From NCBI GenBank assembly GCA_002394395.1, contig DGTR01000007.1:1-64000 (forward strand): DNA of 64,000 bases. The letters are read 5' to 3'. Each line of letters starts with the position of its first letter. Within the stretch, counting starts at the first letter, position 1. Source of the stretch: Bacteroidales bacterium UBA4331 (GTDB taxonomy: Bacteria; Bacteroidota; Bacteroidia; Bacteroidales; Paludibacteraceae). This document shows, piece by piece, positions 33,284 to 41,713 of the stretch. The notes under the pieces are model-generated. The model saw nothing but the letters and a program-made list of their open reading frames with translations. It was not told the DNA's origin and searched no databases. A program made the position numbers and the translations under genes.

Positions 33284-33315
33284 TCGATATGTCGATATAT
33301 CGGTCTGTCGATATA
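33284..33315. repeat. 8-nt tandem repeat upstream of dcp
   Basis: Four 8-nt units of consensus TCGATATA between the dcp start and the end of the T9SS cargo gene. The same family fills the serC/serA gap and sits in frame inside the DUF1015 gene. Confidence 0.85.
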
Positions 33316-33327
33316 CCGAAGTTAATA

Positions 33328-34635
33328 TTATTTCCCCCGGAGGAGGTTGATGTCGCCGGACATCTGATAGATGCCTAAGACAGACTCATCGGCGTTGAGT
33401 TTCTTCTTGTTATACGAAGCCTTCATCATAAACGATGCATTCTTAGCCGCGTCCGTTCCCATAGCCCGTACCACATAGAAATACGCTCCTTCTGCTGCCG
33501 GACGGCCGTTGATGTTGCCATCCCACCCTTTTGCCGGGTCGGTCGATTCATAAACCAACTTGCCCCAACGGTTATAGACCCATATATGGAAATCCCGCAG
33601 CGATCTGTACGCCACGCGGAACTCGTCGTTCTTACCGTCGCCATTAGGCGTAAAGACATTCGGTACCGCGAGATACGACTCCGCGACAGCTACCGTCACT
33701 TCCATCGAGTCGGACGCACAAGTGGCATTATTGACCGCACATACCACACGGTATGAACCCGGCTCCGAGAAGGTATAACGGATGTCCTTGTCGTTACGCG
33801 TGACGATCAACTCCGTCGAATGATAAATCGACCATTTATAGAACTGCGCTGCAGGTGTGGGATTCGAATAAAACGCCACCTCCAACGGACCGCTATATTC
33901 CGACGAAGCGATCAGCTCCTGGGATGTCGGACGGTTGCGTTCATTGGATTTCTCTCCCTCTTTGCCTCGGGTTGTCGCCAACGACATGAGTTGCATCTTT
34001 ACTGCCTTAATGCTATCTATCGGTACATCGATCTCTACACACGCCGAATCCATTCCTAATGCCTCACGGACGGTCTGGTCGTAACAGAGTTTAATAGGCG
34101 TCGGGCCATAAAGAGCAGGCAGCATAAAAACAGGACGAAGGGTCGAAGTTACCGTAGCTGCAGAATCTACCCACTCCTCTGTATTCCACGCGAGCGCATT
34201 ATAATCTATGGAACACGCGCGCGCATACGAACCTTGCGTACCATCCAAGCGCGTATAAGTAAGAGGCTTCGTGTCGCCCTTTAGCGTCAGAGTCGTACCG
34301 CCGCAATCGGCTGCCACGGAGAGTTCCATACTCGTTGGCTCGGAATACAAGAACACATATACCAGAGTTGATTGAGTAATGCCATCCGATACATAATACC
34401 CACCCTCATCCGGATAAATCTCATCAGTGCCGGAAGCTACCGGTTTGCCATCGGCATCATACCAAGTCACATTCCCGATAGTCGAGCGCAGATGTATCTC
34501 ATCCTTAAAAATAAACAGAGTATCATTTCCGTTCACTACTTGCGTAGCCGTTCCCACACACTCTATAATGGAGGCATGGGAAACGGCTGCAAGCAGCAAA
34601 AGGATACTTATTCCTATTGTTCGTCTAATCGACAT
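33328..34635 (-). CDS. T9SS-exported protein with type B (gliding-associated) C-terminal domain
   Basis: 435 residues. Signal peptide about 1-22 (ISILLLLAAVSHA), an unassigned middle region with an immunoglobulin/PKD-like fold near 255-325 (FSEPGSYRVVCAV), and the C-terminal sorting domain NVFTPNGDGKNDEFRV ... IWVYNRWGKLVYES ... WDGNINGRPAAEGAYFYV that directs export through the type IX system. Function of the mature part is unknown; likely cell-surface. Confidence 0.9.
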   Translation of the reverse strand: MSIRRTIGISILLLLAAVSHASIIECVGTATQVVNGNDTLFIFKDEIHLRSTIGNVTWYDADGKPVASGTDEIYPDEGGYYVSDGITQSTLVYVFLYSEPTSMELSVAADCGGTTLTLKGDTKPLTYTRLDGTQGSYARACSIDYNALAWNTEEWVDSAATVTSTLRPVFMLPALYGPTPIKLCYDQTVREALGMDSACVEIDVPIDSIKAVKMQLMSLATTRGKEGEKSNERNRPTSQELIASSEYSGPLEVAFYSNPTPAAQFYKWSIYHSTELIVTRNDKDIRYTFSEPGSYRVVCAVNNATCASDSMEVTVAVAESYLAVPNVFTPNGDGKNDEFRVAYRSLRDFHIWVYNRWGKLVYESTDPAKGWDGNINGRPAAEGAYFYVVRAMGTDAAKNASFMMKASYNKKKLNADESVLGIYQMSGDINLLRGK

Positions 34636-34640
34636 TTCGT

Positions 34641-35561
34641 TTATTTATTTACTTGGAAACGGGTGTTGCCGTTCTGGATGAAGTCCACAATCTGCTTTGC
34701 AGCAGCGATGCCGGCATTGATATTGGCCTCTGCAGTCTGCGCACCCATCTTCTTCGGCGTTGCAAAATAGCGTCCCTCGAAGAGTGTACGGAACTTCGCA
34801 TCCGCAACCGGCATAATATCCGTCATGTACTTCAGATCCGTACGTTCTTGCATCAACGCAATCAGACCTTCCTCGTCAATCACTTCTTTGCGCGCGGTAT
34901 TGACAAGAATACCGCCTTTCGGCATGAGGTTAACAAGATCATGATTGATGCTGCTCTTGGTCTCAGCCGTAGCAGGAATATGCAGACTCACGATGTTGCA
35001 AGTCTTGTACAACTCCTCGGCGGAGTGAACCGGCTTCACGTTAGCTGCCGTCATCGCCTCATCCGGGCAATATGCATCGTACGCATACACCTCCATTCCG
35101 AAGCCCTGCGCAATACGCGCTACGTTTCTTCCGACGTTTCCGAAGGCATGAATACCGAGTTTCTTGCCCTTCAACTCTGTACCGGAGGTGCCATTATAGA
35201 GATTGCGAACGGCATATACCATCAATCCTAAAGCCAATTCGGCAACGGCATTACTGTTTTGACCCGGAGTATTCATGGCTACCACTTTGTGTGCTGTAGC
35301 CGCCTCCAGATCGATATTGTCATAACCTGCTCCGGCACGAACAACGATCTTCAGTTGTTTGGCTGCATCCAACACGGCGGCATCCACCACATCCGAACGG
35401 ATGATGAGTGCGTCTGCGTCCGCTACAGCGTCCAGCAACTGCTGTTTGTCTGTATATTTCTCCAAGAGAGCGAGTTCATAACCTGCGCTCTCCACCACTT
35501 CGCGAATGCCGTCCACGGCCACTTTCGCAAAAGGTTTCTCTGTTGCTACTAATACTTTCAT
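34641..35561 (-). CDS. serA: D-3-phosphoglycerate dehydrogenase
   Basis: First enzyme of serine synthesis, 306 residues, the short type without C-terminal ACT/ASB regulatory domains. NAD motif LGIHAFGNVGRNVA, and catalytic segments RAGAGYDNID and VNTARKEVIDEEGL. The next enzyme, serC, lies just upstream in the same operon; the junction consists of 8-nt repeats. Confidence 0.94.
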   Translation of the reverse strand: MKVLVATEKPFAKVAVDGIREVVESAGYELALLEKYTDKQQLLDAVADADALIIRSDVVDAAVLDAAKQLKIVVRAGAGYDNIDLEAATAHKVVAMNTPGQNSNAVAELALGLMVYAVRNLYNGTSGTELKGKKLGIHAFGNVGRNVARIAQGFGMEVYAYDAYCPDEAMTAANVKPVHSAEELYKTCNIVSLHIPATAETKSSINHDLVNLMPKGGILVNTARKEVIDEEGLIALMQERTDLKYMTDIMPVADAKFRTLFEGRYFATPKKMGAQTAEANINAGIAAAKQIVDFIQNGNTRFQVNK

Positions 35562-35566
35562 AATTC

Positions 35567-35606
35567 TTCGATTTTTCGATATATCGATATAACGATATTT
35601 CGATTA
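35567..35606 (-). repeat. 8-nt tandem repeat filling the serC/serA gap
   Basis: Five 8-nt units of consensus TTCGATAT, running from inside the serC stop codon (35604-35606) to 5 nt before the serA ATG. No other content in the gap. Confidence 0.88.
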
Positions 35607-36683
35607 ATGTAATTTCTCGTATTCTTTAATGCAATCTACCAGAGCCTGTACACCCTCAAGGTCCATTGCGTTATAGCAGGAAGCACGGAAACCGCCTACC
35701 AGACGGTGACCCTTAATACCCACCATGCCTTTTGCCGTAGCGAACTTGAAGAAATCGTCCTGCAGTTCCTCGTAGCCCGGCTTGAAGACGAAGCAGATAT
35801 TCATGCGGCTGCGATCCTCCTTTTTAGAGATGGTCGGCATGAACAACTTGCTCTCATCAAGGCACTTATACAGCAAGTCCGCTTTCGCTTTATTGCGTGC
35901 CTCAATCCACTTCACACCGCCGTTCGCTTTGAGCCAACGAAGCGTCAGAAGCGCCGTATAAACAGGCAGTACAGGAGGTGTGTTGAACATCGAACCACCA
36001 TCGATATGCGTCTGATAATTCAGCATCGTCGGGATATAACGGCTTACTTTGCCAAGGCACGACTCTTTGATGATCACGAAGGTGACACCTGCCGGAGCGA
36101 GGTTCTTTTGCGCACCGCCGTAGATAATATCAAACTGGCTTACATCTATCGGACGGCTCAGAATATCCGAACTCATATCGGCTACCAAAGGTACATTGCC
36201 TTTTTTCTTGTAGATCTCCGCGAGTTTCTCATCGTTGATCTCCGTTCCGAAGATAGTGTTGTTCGTCGTGATATGGAAATAATCTGCATCCTGCGGAATC
36301 TCATAATCCGTCGGAATGTCAGTCGTGCTTGCAGCTACTTCTACTGCCTCACCGAAACCTTTTGCCTCTTTGAGCGCTTTCTTCGACCAAACGCCGGTGT
36401 TCAGATACGCCGCTTTCTTCTCCAGCAGGTTAAACGGAACCATGCAGAACTGCAAGCTTGCGCCACCACCCAAAAACAACACACGATAGCCCTCAGGTAC
36501 GTTCAGCAACTCTTTCATCAGCGCTTCTGCCTCGTCCATAACGGGTTGGAAATACTTAGCGCGGTGAGAAATCTCCAAGATAGAAAGTCCTTCACCCTGA
36601 AAATCCAGTACGGCGTCAGCCGTCTGTTTGATTACTTCTTGCGGCAGGATCGACGGACCTGCGTTAAAATTATATTTTTTCAT
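35604..36683 (-). CDS. serC: Phosphoserine aminotransferase
   Basis: PLP-dependent transaminase of serine (and possibly pyridoxine) synthesis, 359 residues. N-terminal NFNAGPSILPQEV, EISHRAKYF, and the PLP-binding Lys193 in YGGAQKNLAPAG. Followed by serA. Confidence 0.96.
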   Translation of the reverse strand: MKKYNFNAGPSILPQEVIKQTADAVLDFQGEGLSILEISHRAKYFQPVMDEAEALMKELLNVPEGYRVLFLGGGASLQFCMVPFNLLEKKAAYLNTGVWSKKALKEAKGFGEAVEVAASTTDIPTDYEIPQDADYFHITTNNTIFGTEINDEKLAEIYKKKGNVPLVADMSSDILSRPIDVSQFDIIYGGAQKNLAPAGVTFVIIKESCLGKVSRYIPTMLNYQTHIDGGSMFNTPPVLPVYTALLTLRWLKANGGVKWIEARNKAKADLLYKCLDESKLFMPTISKKEDRSRMNICFVFKPGYEELQDDFFKFATAKGMVGIKGHRLVGGFRASCYNAMDLEGVQALVDCIKEYEKLH

Positions 36684-36704
36684 ATAATTATGTATTTTGA
36701 TTGT

Positions 36705-38372
36705 CTATTTCAATGTATAATACTTATGATTCCAAGCGGTCGAATGTACGTTCGGCAACTCGATGATACCCTCTTTATGCTGCTTGCCTTGTGCCAGATG
36801 CAATGCCATAGCCACGGCTGCCATGTCGTCGGCGGAAGCTCCCTTCCCTTCAGGGGAGGGCTGGGGAGAGGCTATATATTTCCGCAGCTCTTCCGGCACT
36901 TCTTTGCCGGCTTTCTGTATTCTTTCTGCCAGATCCTTGTTGAACTGCTCTTTGGCGATGCCGGACTTGAACTCGCGGTATTGTTTGTCGTGCATAGCGA
37001 ACTCGAACAACTCCTCGTCGTCCTGTCCCCTATCCCAACCGAGTTCTTTCATCTCTTTGATGTACTGCGGCAGCACGTTCGGATAGAGTTTCTGCGGGTC
37101 GTCGGTGTAGAACTCAAAGCCTTTCTCTTTGGCAAGTTCGATAATCTCCGGTGCTAACTCTCCCGGCAACTTACCGGACTTGCCGAGGATCATACCCCAC
37201 ATCGCCGGATCCATACGCGTGAAATCTTTCTCACCCATCGAGCGGCTGAAGAGGTTCATCAGCGCAGCGTTCTTCACATACTGGCTGAACGGCGTCACGA
37301 GACACGGCGTACCAAGCATCGGCCAGATGCGTTGTACCTCGTCGAAGAGTTGTACGAGCAGTTCATCTTCGGAGAGTTCGGGTTCGCCTTTCTTCTTGAG
37401 GTTGGCGTTGATAGCTGCGTGCATGCCTTTGAGATCCGCCATGAGCGAACCCATCATACCTCCCGGCAGACCACAACCCACGAGCAACGAAGTCATCAAT
37501 GCGTTTTTCGGGTCAATCCAATACCCGAGGAAATCATCGATGAACGACTGCGTCAGGCTGCGCGCCTCCATATAGGCCTTCATATTGATGTCTTTTACAA
37601 GGAATCCTGCATCTTTGAGCATCGCCTGAATAGTGATCACATCCGGGTGCACTTTACCCCAAGAGAGCGGCTCCATCGCTACGTCCAGCACATCGCCGCC
37701 GGCTTTCGCTACTTCGAGCATCGAAGCTACAGAGAATCCCGGTCCTGAATGGCCGTGGTATTGGATGATGATGTCCGGATGTTTCTCCTTGATAGCCGCC
37801 ACGATCTTTCCAAGCATCGCCGGACGGCCGATACCTGCCATATCTTTGAGGCAGATTTCCTGTGCGCCACCTTCTATCAGCTGCTCTGCGAGGTTGATGT
37901 AATACTCTGCAGTATGCACTTTCGAATAGGTGATACACATTGTTGCTTGCGCAGTCATGCCTGCTTCTTTCGCCCATTTGATGGACGGAATAATATTTCT
38001 CGGGTCATTCAGGCCGCAGAAGATTCGGGTGATGTCGGTTCCTTGCGCGTGCTTCACTTTGTACATCAGCTGGCGCACATCCGCCGGTACCGGATTCATA
38101 CGCAACGCATTCAGACCACGGTCCAACATGTGCGTCTTGATTCCCGCCTCGTTGAACGGCTTGCAGAACGTACGAACCGCCAAGTTCGGGTTCTCGCCGT
38201 ATAGCAGGTTCACTTGTTCACTCGCACCGCCGTTGGTCTCCACACGGTCAAAACAGCCCATGTCGATGATCACCGGCGCAATCTTCGCCAACTGATCTCT
38301 GCGCGGCACGTATTTACCACTACTCTGCCACATGTCACGATAGACAAGGGAGAATTGAATTTCTTTTTTCAT
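36705..38372 (-). CDS. oadA: Oxaloacetate decarboxylase alpha-type carboxyltransferase without biotin domain
   Basis: 555 residues. HMGL-like barrel (about 1-300) with SLVYRDMWQS, CLKDMAGI and the metal motif QYHGHSGPG, then the conserved PYC/OADA domain. The usual C-terminal biotinyl domain is absent; after a PQPSPEGKG linker encoded by a palindromic element (about 505-515) the protein ends in a ~45-residue tail (MAAVAMALHLA ... STAWNHKYY) nearly the same as the OadG tail at 3582-3977. It presumably uses the separate biotin carrier at 3096-3545. It lies with serA/serC, 31 kb from the beta and gamma subunits. Confidence 0.9.
   Translation of the reverse strand: MKKEIQFSLVYRDMWQSSGKYVPRRDQLAKIAPVIIDMGCFDRVETNGGASEQVNLLYGENPNLAVRTFCKPFNEAGIKTHMLDRGLNALRMNPVPADVRQLMYKVKHAQGTDITRIFCGLNDPRNIIPSIKWAKEAGMTAQATMCITYSKVHTAEYYINLAEQLIEGGAQEICLKDMAGIGRPAMLGKIVAAIKEKHPDIIIQYHGHSGPGFSVASMLEVAKAGGDVLDVAMEPLSWGKVHPDVITIQAMLKDAGFLVKDINMKAYMEARSLTQSFIDDFLGYWIDPKNALMTSLLVGCGLPGGMMGSLMADLKGMHAAINANLKKKGEPELSEDELLVQLFDEVQRIWPMLGTPCLVTPFSQYVKNAALMNLFSRSMGEKDFTRMDPAMWGMILGKSGKLPGELAPEIIELAKEKGFEFYTDDPQKLYPNVLPQYIKEMKELGWDRGQDDEELFEFAMHDKQYREFKSGIAKEQFNKDLAERIQKAGKEVPEELRKYIASPQPSPEGKGASADDMAAVAMALHLAQGKQHKEGIIELPNVHSTAWNHKYYTLK
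36838..36871 (-). repeat. Palindromic C/G-rich element in frame in oadA
   Basis: On the coding strand CCCCAGCCCTCCCC, 4-nt loop, GGGAAGGGAG (8-bp stem with one wobble). Translated as SPQPSPEGKG between the carboxylase domain and the tail. Other copies: 48881-48914 (in frame in tex), 62371-62402 and 47719-47750 (intergenic). Confidence 0.85.
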
Positions 38373-38382
38373 ATAGCTAATT

Positions 38383-38430
38383 TTTCGTTATTTCGTTATG
38401 ACGTTATCCCGTAATTACGTAATTCCTGAA
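38383..38430. repeat. 8-nt tandem repeat filling the wzi-like/oadA gap
   Basis: Six 8-nt units, from TTTCGTTA through TTACGTAA, decaying toward the wzi-like stop codon. It makes up nearly the entire 58-nt gap. Confidence 0.8.
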
Positions 38431-40260
38431 TCAGAATCCGAAGCTCAATCCGCAAGTCACCGTAAAATTCTTGCCTTGCAGATAAATGGGTGTATATTTG
38501 TTGAGATAATAGTTCACCAGCGCATCGCCGCTCAGCTCCTGCGAGGTTCCGTCGGCATTCCATCCGCGGTCTTCTCCCGGCACTCGTGCCGATTTAGGAG
38601 CGTACGCACGCGTATTATTATAGGTAAAATCCACATGCGCATAGCAGTTATTAAAGACTTCGTATATTGCCCGGAAGTTGATCTCGTCGTTTCGCCAGAT
38701 CTTCTCCGCAAACGGTTTCTGAGCAATGATAGTGCCTATATTGCGGCGAATATAATCATACGAGTTATATTTCGTATCATTCGTATAATCCAGAACCAGC
38801 CTCAATCCACGTACAGGACGGTACGCTAATTGCACGAAGATCGATTGCGCGTTATCGCCCATGTAATGGCCAATATTATAGCTATTAGATGTAAAATCTG
38901 TTACTGCAATCGAGTGCGTGTAACAAGCGATATACGAGCGCATAAACTCTCCGCGAAGCGACAGACCTTTTACCGGCCAGCCGCTCCAATTAAAGCCCAC
39001 CAAGTAAGAAATAGGATTCTTCTGCGGGTCGGATTTCTTCAAGCGCGACAACTTAAACTCGTCCAGAAAGAACGATCCGTAGAGCCGCAGATGGTCTGTC
39101 GGACGAATCGTAATGGTTGCAAAAGCCTGCGAGTTCTGGTTCTCAGAGTTGATGCCTTTGGTCAGCAGGTGATCCAGCGATTTGAAGAACGCAATCGGAA
39201 TGAAATATGCTGCTTGCACATTGCGTTCGGCGTAAACAATCGAGTTTCCGATGGAGAACTGAATATACTTAATCGGCATGAATGTGAACATATTCGCTGC
39301 CATGAATTTGTTGGCAGGGCGATAGTTCTTCTTAATCACGCCTTCATCAGACACCTCCGAGTAATAATACGTCGAGTCCATCACATTGGACGGCAGCCAC
39401 GCGTGGAAGTAATCAAACTGGAACCACTTACACGGCGTCAGTTGCAGCGTTACCATCGGAACGGCGGGATTATGCGCAGAAAGGATATTCGACGCATGTT
39501 GCGCATCGCCCCATTGGATACGTTCCCGTTGTACGCCAATACTACCCCACCAGGCATAAAGCGATATACCGCCTCGTGAGTCCGAGAAATCGCCTCCCTT
39601 GCCGTGCGACACTTCTTTGTATTGCACACCCGGCAGATTATTCAGGAAGGTCGGTTGGGTCAGCCGCGGACCGTTATATTGCGACCATGAATCAGGGTAA
39701 TAGGATTCTTTATATTTCACCCACCGCCAACTGTTATCGCGGATGGAACCCCAGATAGAGAGGTGATGCGCGATGTCCATCTGAATCTCTGCTCCATACC
39801 AACGATGCGAGATCACACCTTTCTTATTGGCATACAGATCCATGCCGAGTATCGGACGGATACGCATCTTGAAGATCTTGTCTTTGGTCAGAATATGCAG
39901 ACTCGGATCCGCCAACGAGAGGTTGGAAACCGGCGTAATCCATTGCGTCACATGCCTATGCCCGTACGAGTAATAAACGGGGAGTGTGTCCAGCTCCAGC
40001 GCATAGTCCTGCATGTAAAACTGCAGGTCGTCTTTCTGTCGCTTACTGAGCAACGAGTCTTTACTCTGCGCCTCGGCTAACATCCGGGCGATAGCATCTC
40101 GCGTATAGGGCTTGATTGCCGCATTGGAGGAGATCACTCCATCGGTTGTCAGTTCCTCGATGAAGTCATAAATCTCCGAATACTCAATCGCCTGAGGGAT
40201 TCGCTGTGCAGACACGCTCAGCGCGCACAGGAGTGCTATAGCAAGTAGTTTACTTCGCAT
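38431..40260 (-). CDS. Wzi-like capsule assembly outer-membrane protein
   Basis: 609 residues, signal peptide about 1-18 (LLCALSVSAQ), followed by alternating beta strands typical of an outer-membrane barrel and a terminal aromatic strand (NFTVTCGLSFGF). The pattern (YDFIEELTTDGVI near the N-terminus, WYGAEIQMDIAHHLSIWGSIRDN, YAWWGSIGVQRERIQWG) fits the capsule assembly protein Wzi family of Bacteroidota. It overlaps the ompH-like gene by 11 nt. It may hold polysaccharide at the surface; its relation to the glf operon is only inferred. Confidence 0.8.
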   Translation of the reverse strand: MRSKLLAIALLCALSVSAQRIPQAIEYSEIYDFIEELTTDGVISSNAAIKPYTRDAIARMLAEAQSKDSLLSKRQKDDLQFYMQDYALELDTLPVYYSYGHRHVTQWITPVSNLSLADPSLHILTKDKIFKMRIRPILGMDLYANKKGVISHRWYGAEIQMDIAHHLSIWGSIRDNSWRWVKYKESYYPDSWSQYNGPRLTQPTFLNNLPGVQYKEVSHGKGGDFSDSRGGISLYAWWGSIGVQRERIQWGDAQHASNILSAHNPAVPMVTLQLTPCKWFQFDYFHAWLPSNVMDSTYYYSEVSDEGVIKKNYRPANKFMAANMFTFMPIKYIQFSIGNSIVYAERNVQAAYFIPIAFFKSLDHLLTKGINSENQNSQAFATITIRPTDHLRLYGSFFLDEFKLSRLKKSDPQKNPISYLVGFNWSGWPVKGLSLRGEFMRSYIACYTHSIAVTDFTSNSYNIGHYMGDNAQSIFVQLAYRPVRGLRLVLDYTNDTKYNSYDYIRRNIGTIIAQKPFAEKIWRNDEINFRAIYEVFNNCYAHVDFTYNNTRAYAPKSARVPGEDRGWNADGTSQELSGDALVNYYLNKYTPIYLQGKNFTVTCGLSFGF

Positions 40261-40876
40261 AACGTGCGTTGAGACCTTCTACAACTTCATCGGTAATATC
40301 GTAGCCGGCAACCTTGTTCATCAAGACGGCGTCGTTGAGGATGAGGTGGTAATGACCATCTGCGTTCAGCTCACGCAAGTATGCCTGTACAGAATCCTGC
40401 AGCTGCTGCGTCAGAGCGGCTTGCTGGTTCATGAAATCTGCGCTCAACTGCTGACGGAGGTTCTCCAGATCCTGCTGTTTGGCTGCCAACTGCTGCTCTT
40501 TCTTCTGCAAACGGCTCTGCTCACTCTCTGCACGCTCACGGCTCAGGAAAGCACCTGCTTCTACTTTTTTCTGGAAGTTCAGCACGTCCTGCTGGAAAGT
40601 CTCATACTCTTTCTGGAAAGCTTTGGCTTTCGTATCGAGTTTAACCATCGACTCCTCATACTGGGATTGCAGTTTATCCGAACTCTCCACCGCTAAGGTG
40701 TAGTGGGTCAGAATGGAGTCCGTATTCACTACCGCGATCGGCAGCAAATCACCTTGTGCCTCCACTTCTGCATTAGCAGACTTCTTTGCCCAAGGATTGT
40801 ACGTAAAAAAGAGAATAAACAGCGCAGCAACTCCTGCTGCCAAAATCGATTCAACGATAATACTAATTTTGTTCAT
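40250..40876 (-). CDS. OmpH/Skp-like periplasmic chaperone
   Basis: 208 residues: N-terminal membrane anchor or uncleaved signal (about 5-27), then IAVVNTDSILTHY (the Skp/OmpH start motif) and a long coiled coil (about 65-165) rich in Gln, Glu and Lys, as in the tentacles of Skp. It probably assists outer-membrane protein folding, consistent with the barrel gene immediately downstream. Confidence 0.85.
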   Translation of the reverse strand: MNKISIIVESILAAGVAALFILFFTYNPWAKKSANAEVEAQGDLLPIAVVNTDSILTHYTLAVESSDKLQSQYEESMVKLDTKAKAFQKEYETFQQDVLNFQKKVEAGAFLSRERAESEQSRLQKKEQQLAAKQQDLENLRQQLSADFMNQQAALTQQLQDSVQAYLRELNADGHYHLILNDAVLMNKVAGYDITDEVVEGLNARYAK

Positions 40877-40908
40877 TGTTATTTTGTTTTTTTATTGTTT
40901 ACTTTTTG

Positions 40909-40938
40909 TAGGCCTTTTTAGGCCGGAATAGGCCGCTT
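40909..40938. repeat. 10-nt tandem repeat upstream of the ompH-like gene
   Basis: Three 10-nt units sharing TAGGCC followed by four variable bases. Located between the small membrane-protein gene and the ompH-like gene. Confidence 0.8.
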
Positions 40939-40947
40939 TATGCAGAG

Positions 40948-41157
40948 CTAAAGCTCCGAAATATTTAATTTCTGGGCGGATTTACGCTCAGCCTCTTTGT
41001 CAAGGGTCTTCGCGCAGTGGATCTTATCCTTCTTCAGACGCGCGTTCTGGTGGATGTGTTGCGAGCGGAAAGAATGGTCTTTACGAAAGATCACACCCAC
41101 GCATAGCAGCATCATCGCCACCATCAAAAACACTATCGCTAACAGTATAGATTTCAT
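40948..41157 (-). CDS. Small conserved membrane protein
   Basis: 69 residues: N-terminal helix (about 3-22, LLAIVFLMVAMMLLCVGVIF) then a basic tail (HSFRSQHIHQNARLKKDKIHCAKTLDKEAERK). Short proteins of this form are conserved in Bacteroidales, but I know no function. It is the first gene after a strong promoter with a leader of only ~14 nt, supporting that it is real. Confidence 0.75.
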   Translation of the reverse strand: MKSILLAIVFLMVAMMLLCVGVIFRKDHSFRSQHIHQNARLKKDKIHCAKTLDKEAERKSAQKLNISEL

Positions 41158-41177
41158 ACGTTTTCAAAAATTGCGTG

Positions 41178-41209
41178 CAAAGTTACTAAAAAAATATGAC
41201 ATATGCAAG
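41178..41209 (-). promoter_or_regulatory. Promoter of the 41.2-to-31 kb minus-strand run
   Basis: Minus-strand CTTG (41209-41206), 20-nt spacer beginning with CATATGTCA, TAACTTTG (41185-41178), then CACGCAATTTTTG. Nearly the same as the pheT and prsW promoters. Confidence 0.8.
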
Positions 41210-41379
41210 CATATGCCATCATTTTCGTAATTTTTCTCATTTTTTTGCTATAAAAAGAGGTTGTTAAGGAAGGGAATCAGGAGATGAAATGAGTCTTATT
41301 TTTGAAAGATGACAAATAAAAAGTATATATACTACGTATATATAGTAAAAGTTGCATAAATGACAAAATTGGGCATTCA

Positions 41380-41423
41380 TCCTATGGTGATCCTATGGTC
41401 ATCTTATGGTGATCCTATGGTGA
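41380..41423. repeat. 11-nt tandem repeat upstream of prsW
   Basis: Four 11-nt units of consensus TCCTATGGTGA, with two single-base differences in all. It lies 110 nt upstream of the prsW promoter, outside any called gene. Confidence 0.88.
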
Positions 41424-41536
41424 GATACTTATTTGGGGTAGTAAATGGAGTTGTTTGGGGTCGAAAAAGGAGGTGTAGAGTGTGCGACGGGTATGGAAGG
41501 GATTTTCATAAAAAAATTAAAGAAAACGCGCGCGGG

Positions 41537-41568
41537 CTTGCGTATGTCAAAAAAAAGTTGTAACTTTG
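41537..41568 (+). promoter_or_regulatory. Promoter of the prsW operon
   Basis: CTTG (41537-41540), 20-nt spacer beginning CGTATGTCA, TAACTTTG (41561-41568), then CACGCAATTTTG. The predicted leader of ~140 nt contains GAGAGGTTGAG-type purine repeats and a 5-codon open frame (41700-41717) whose stop overlaps the prsW ATG. Confidence 0.78.
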
Positions 41569-41713
41569 CACGCAATTTTGCGGAAAGGAGAGTTACTGAC
41601 CGTAAAACAACAATAAATAAGGAATAGAAAGACGGGAAGAGGAGAGGTTGAGAAAGAGAGGTTGAGGAGAGGAGTTAAGAGAGATAGAGAGATAAAATAA
41701 TGGATATTGCGTT

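Larger units (their letters stand above)
41158..41713. other. Divergent region between the small membrane protein and prsW genes
   Basis: About 555 nt. Contains two divergent promoters (41178-41209 minus, 41537-41568 plus), an inverted repeat TATATATAC/GTATATATA (41324-41344), the 11-nt tandem repeat at 41380, and a purine-rich repetitive prsW leader. The short open frames here lack family signatures and I do not call them. Confidence 0.7.

Noticed and set aside
35706..37157. 483-codon open frame on the plus strand opposite serC and oadA
   Set aside because: It is the complement of two strongly conserved genes, is rich in Arg/His/Cys and matches no family.
41360..41563. 67-codon plus-strand frame upstream of prsW
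   Set aside because: Runs through the tandem repeat and the prsW promoter; no signature.
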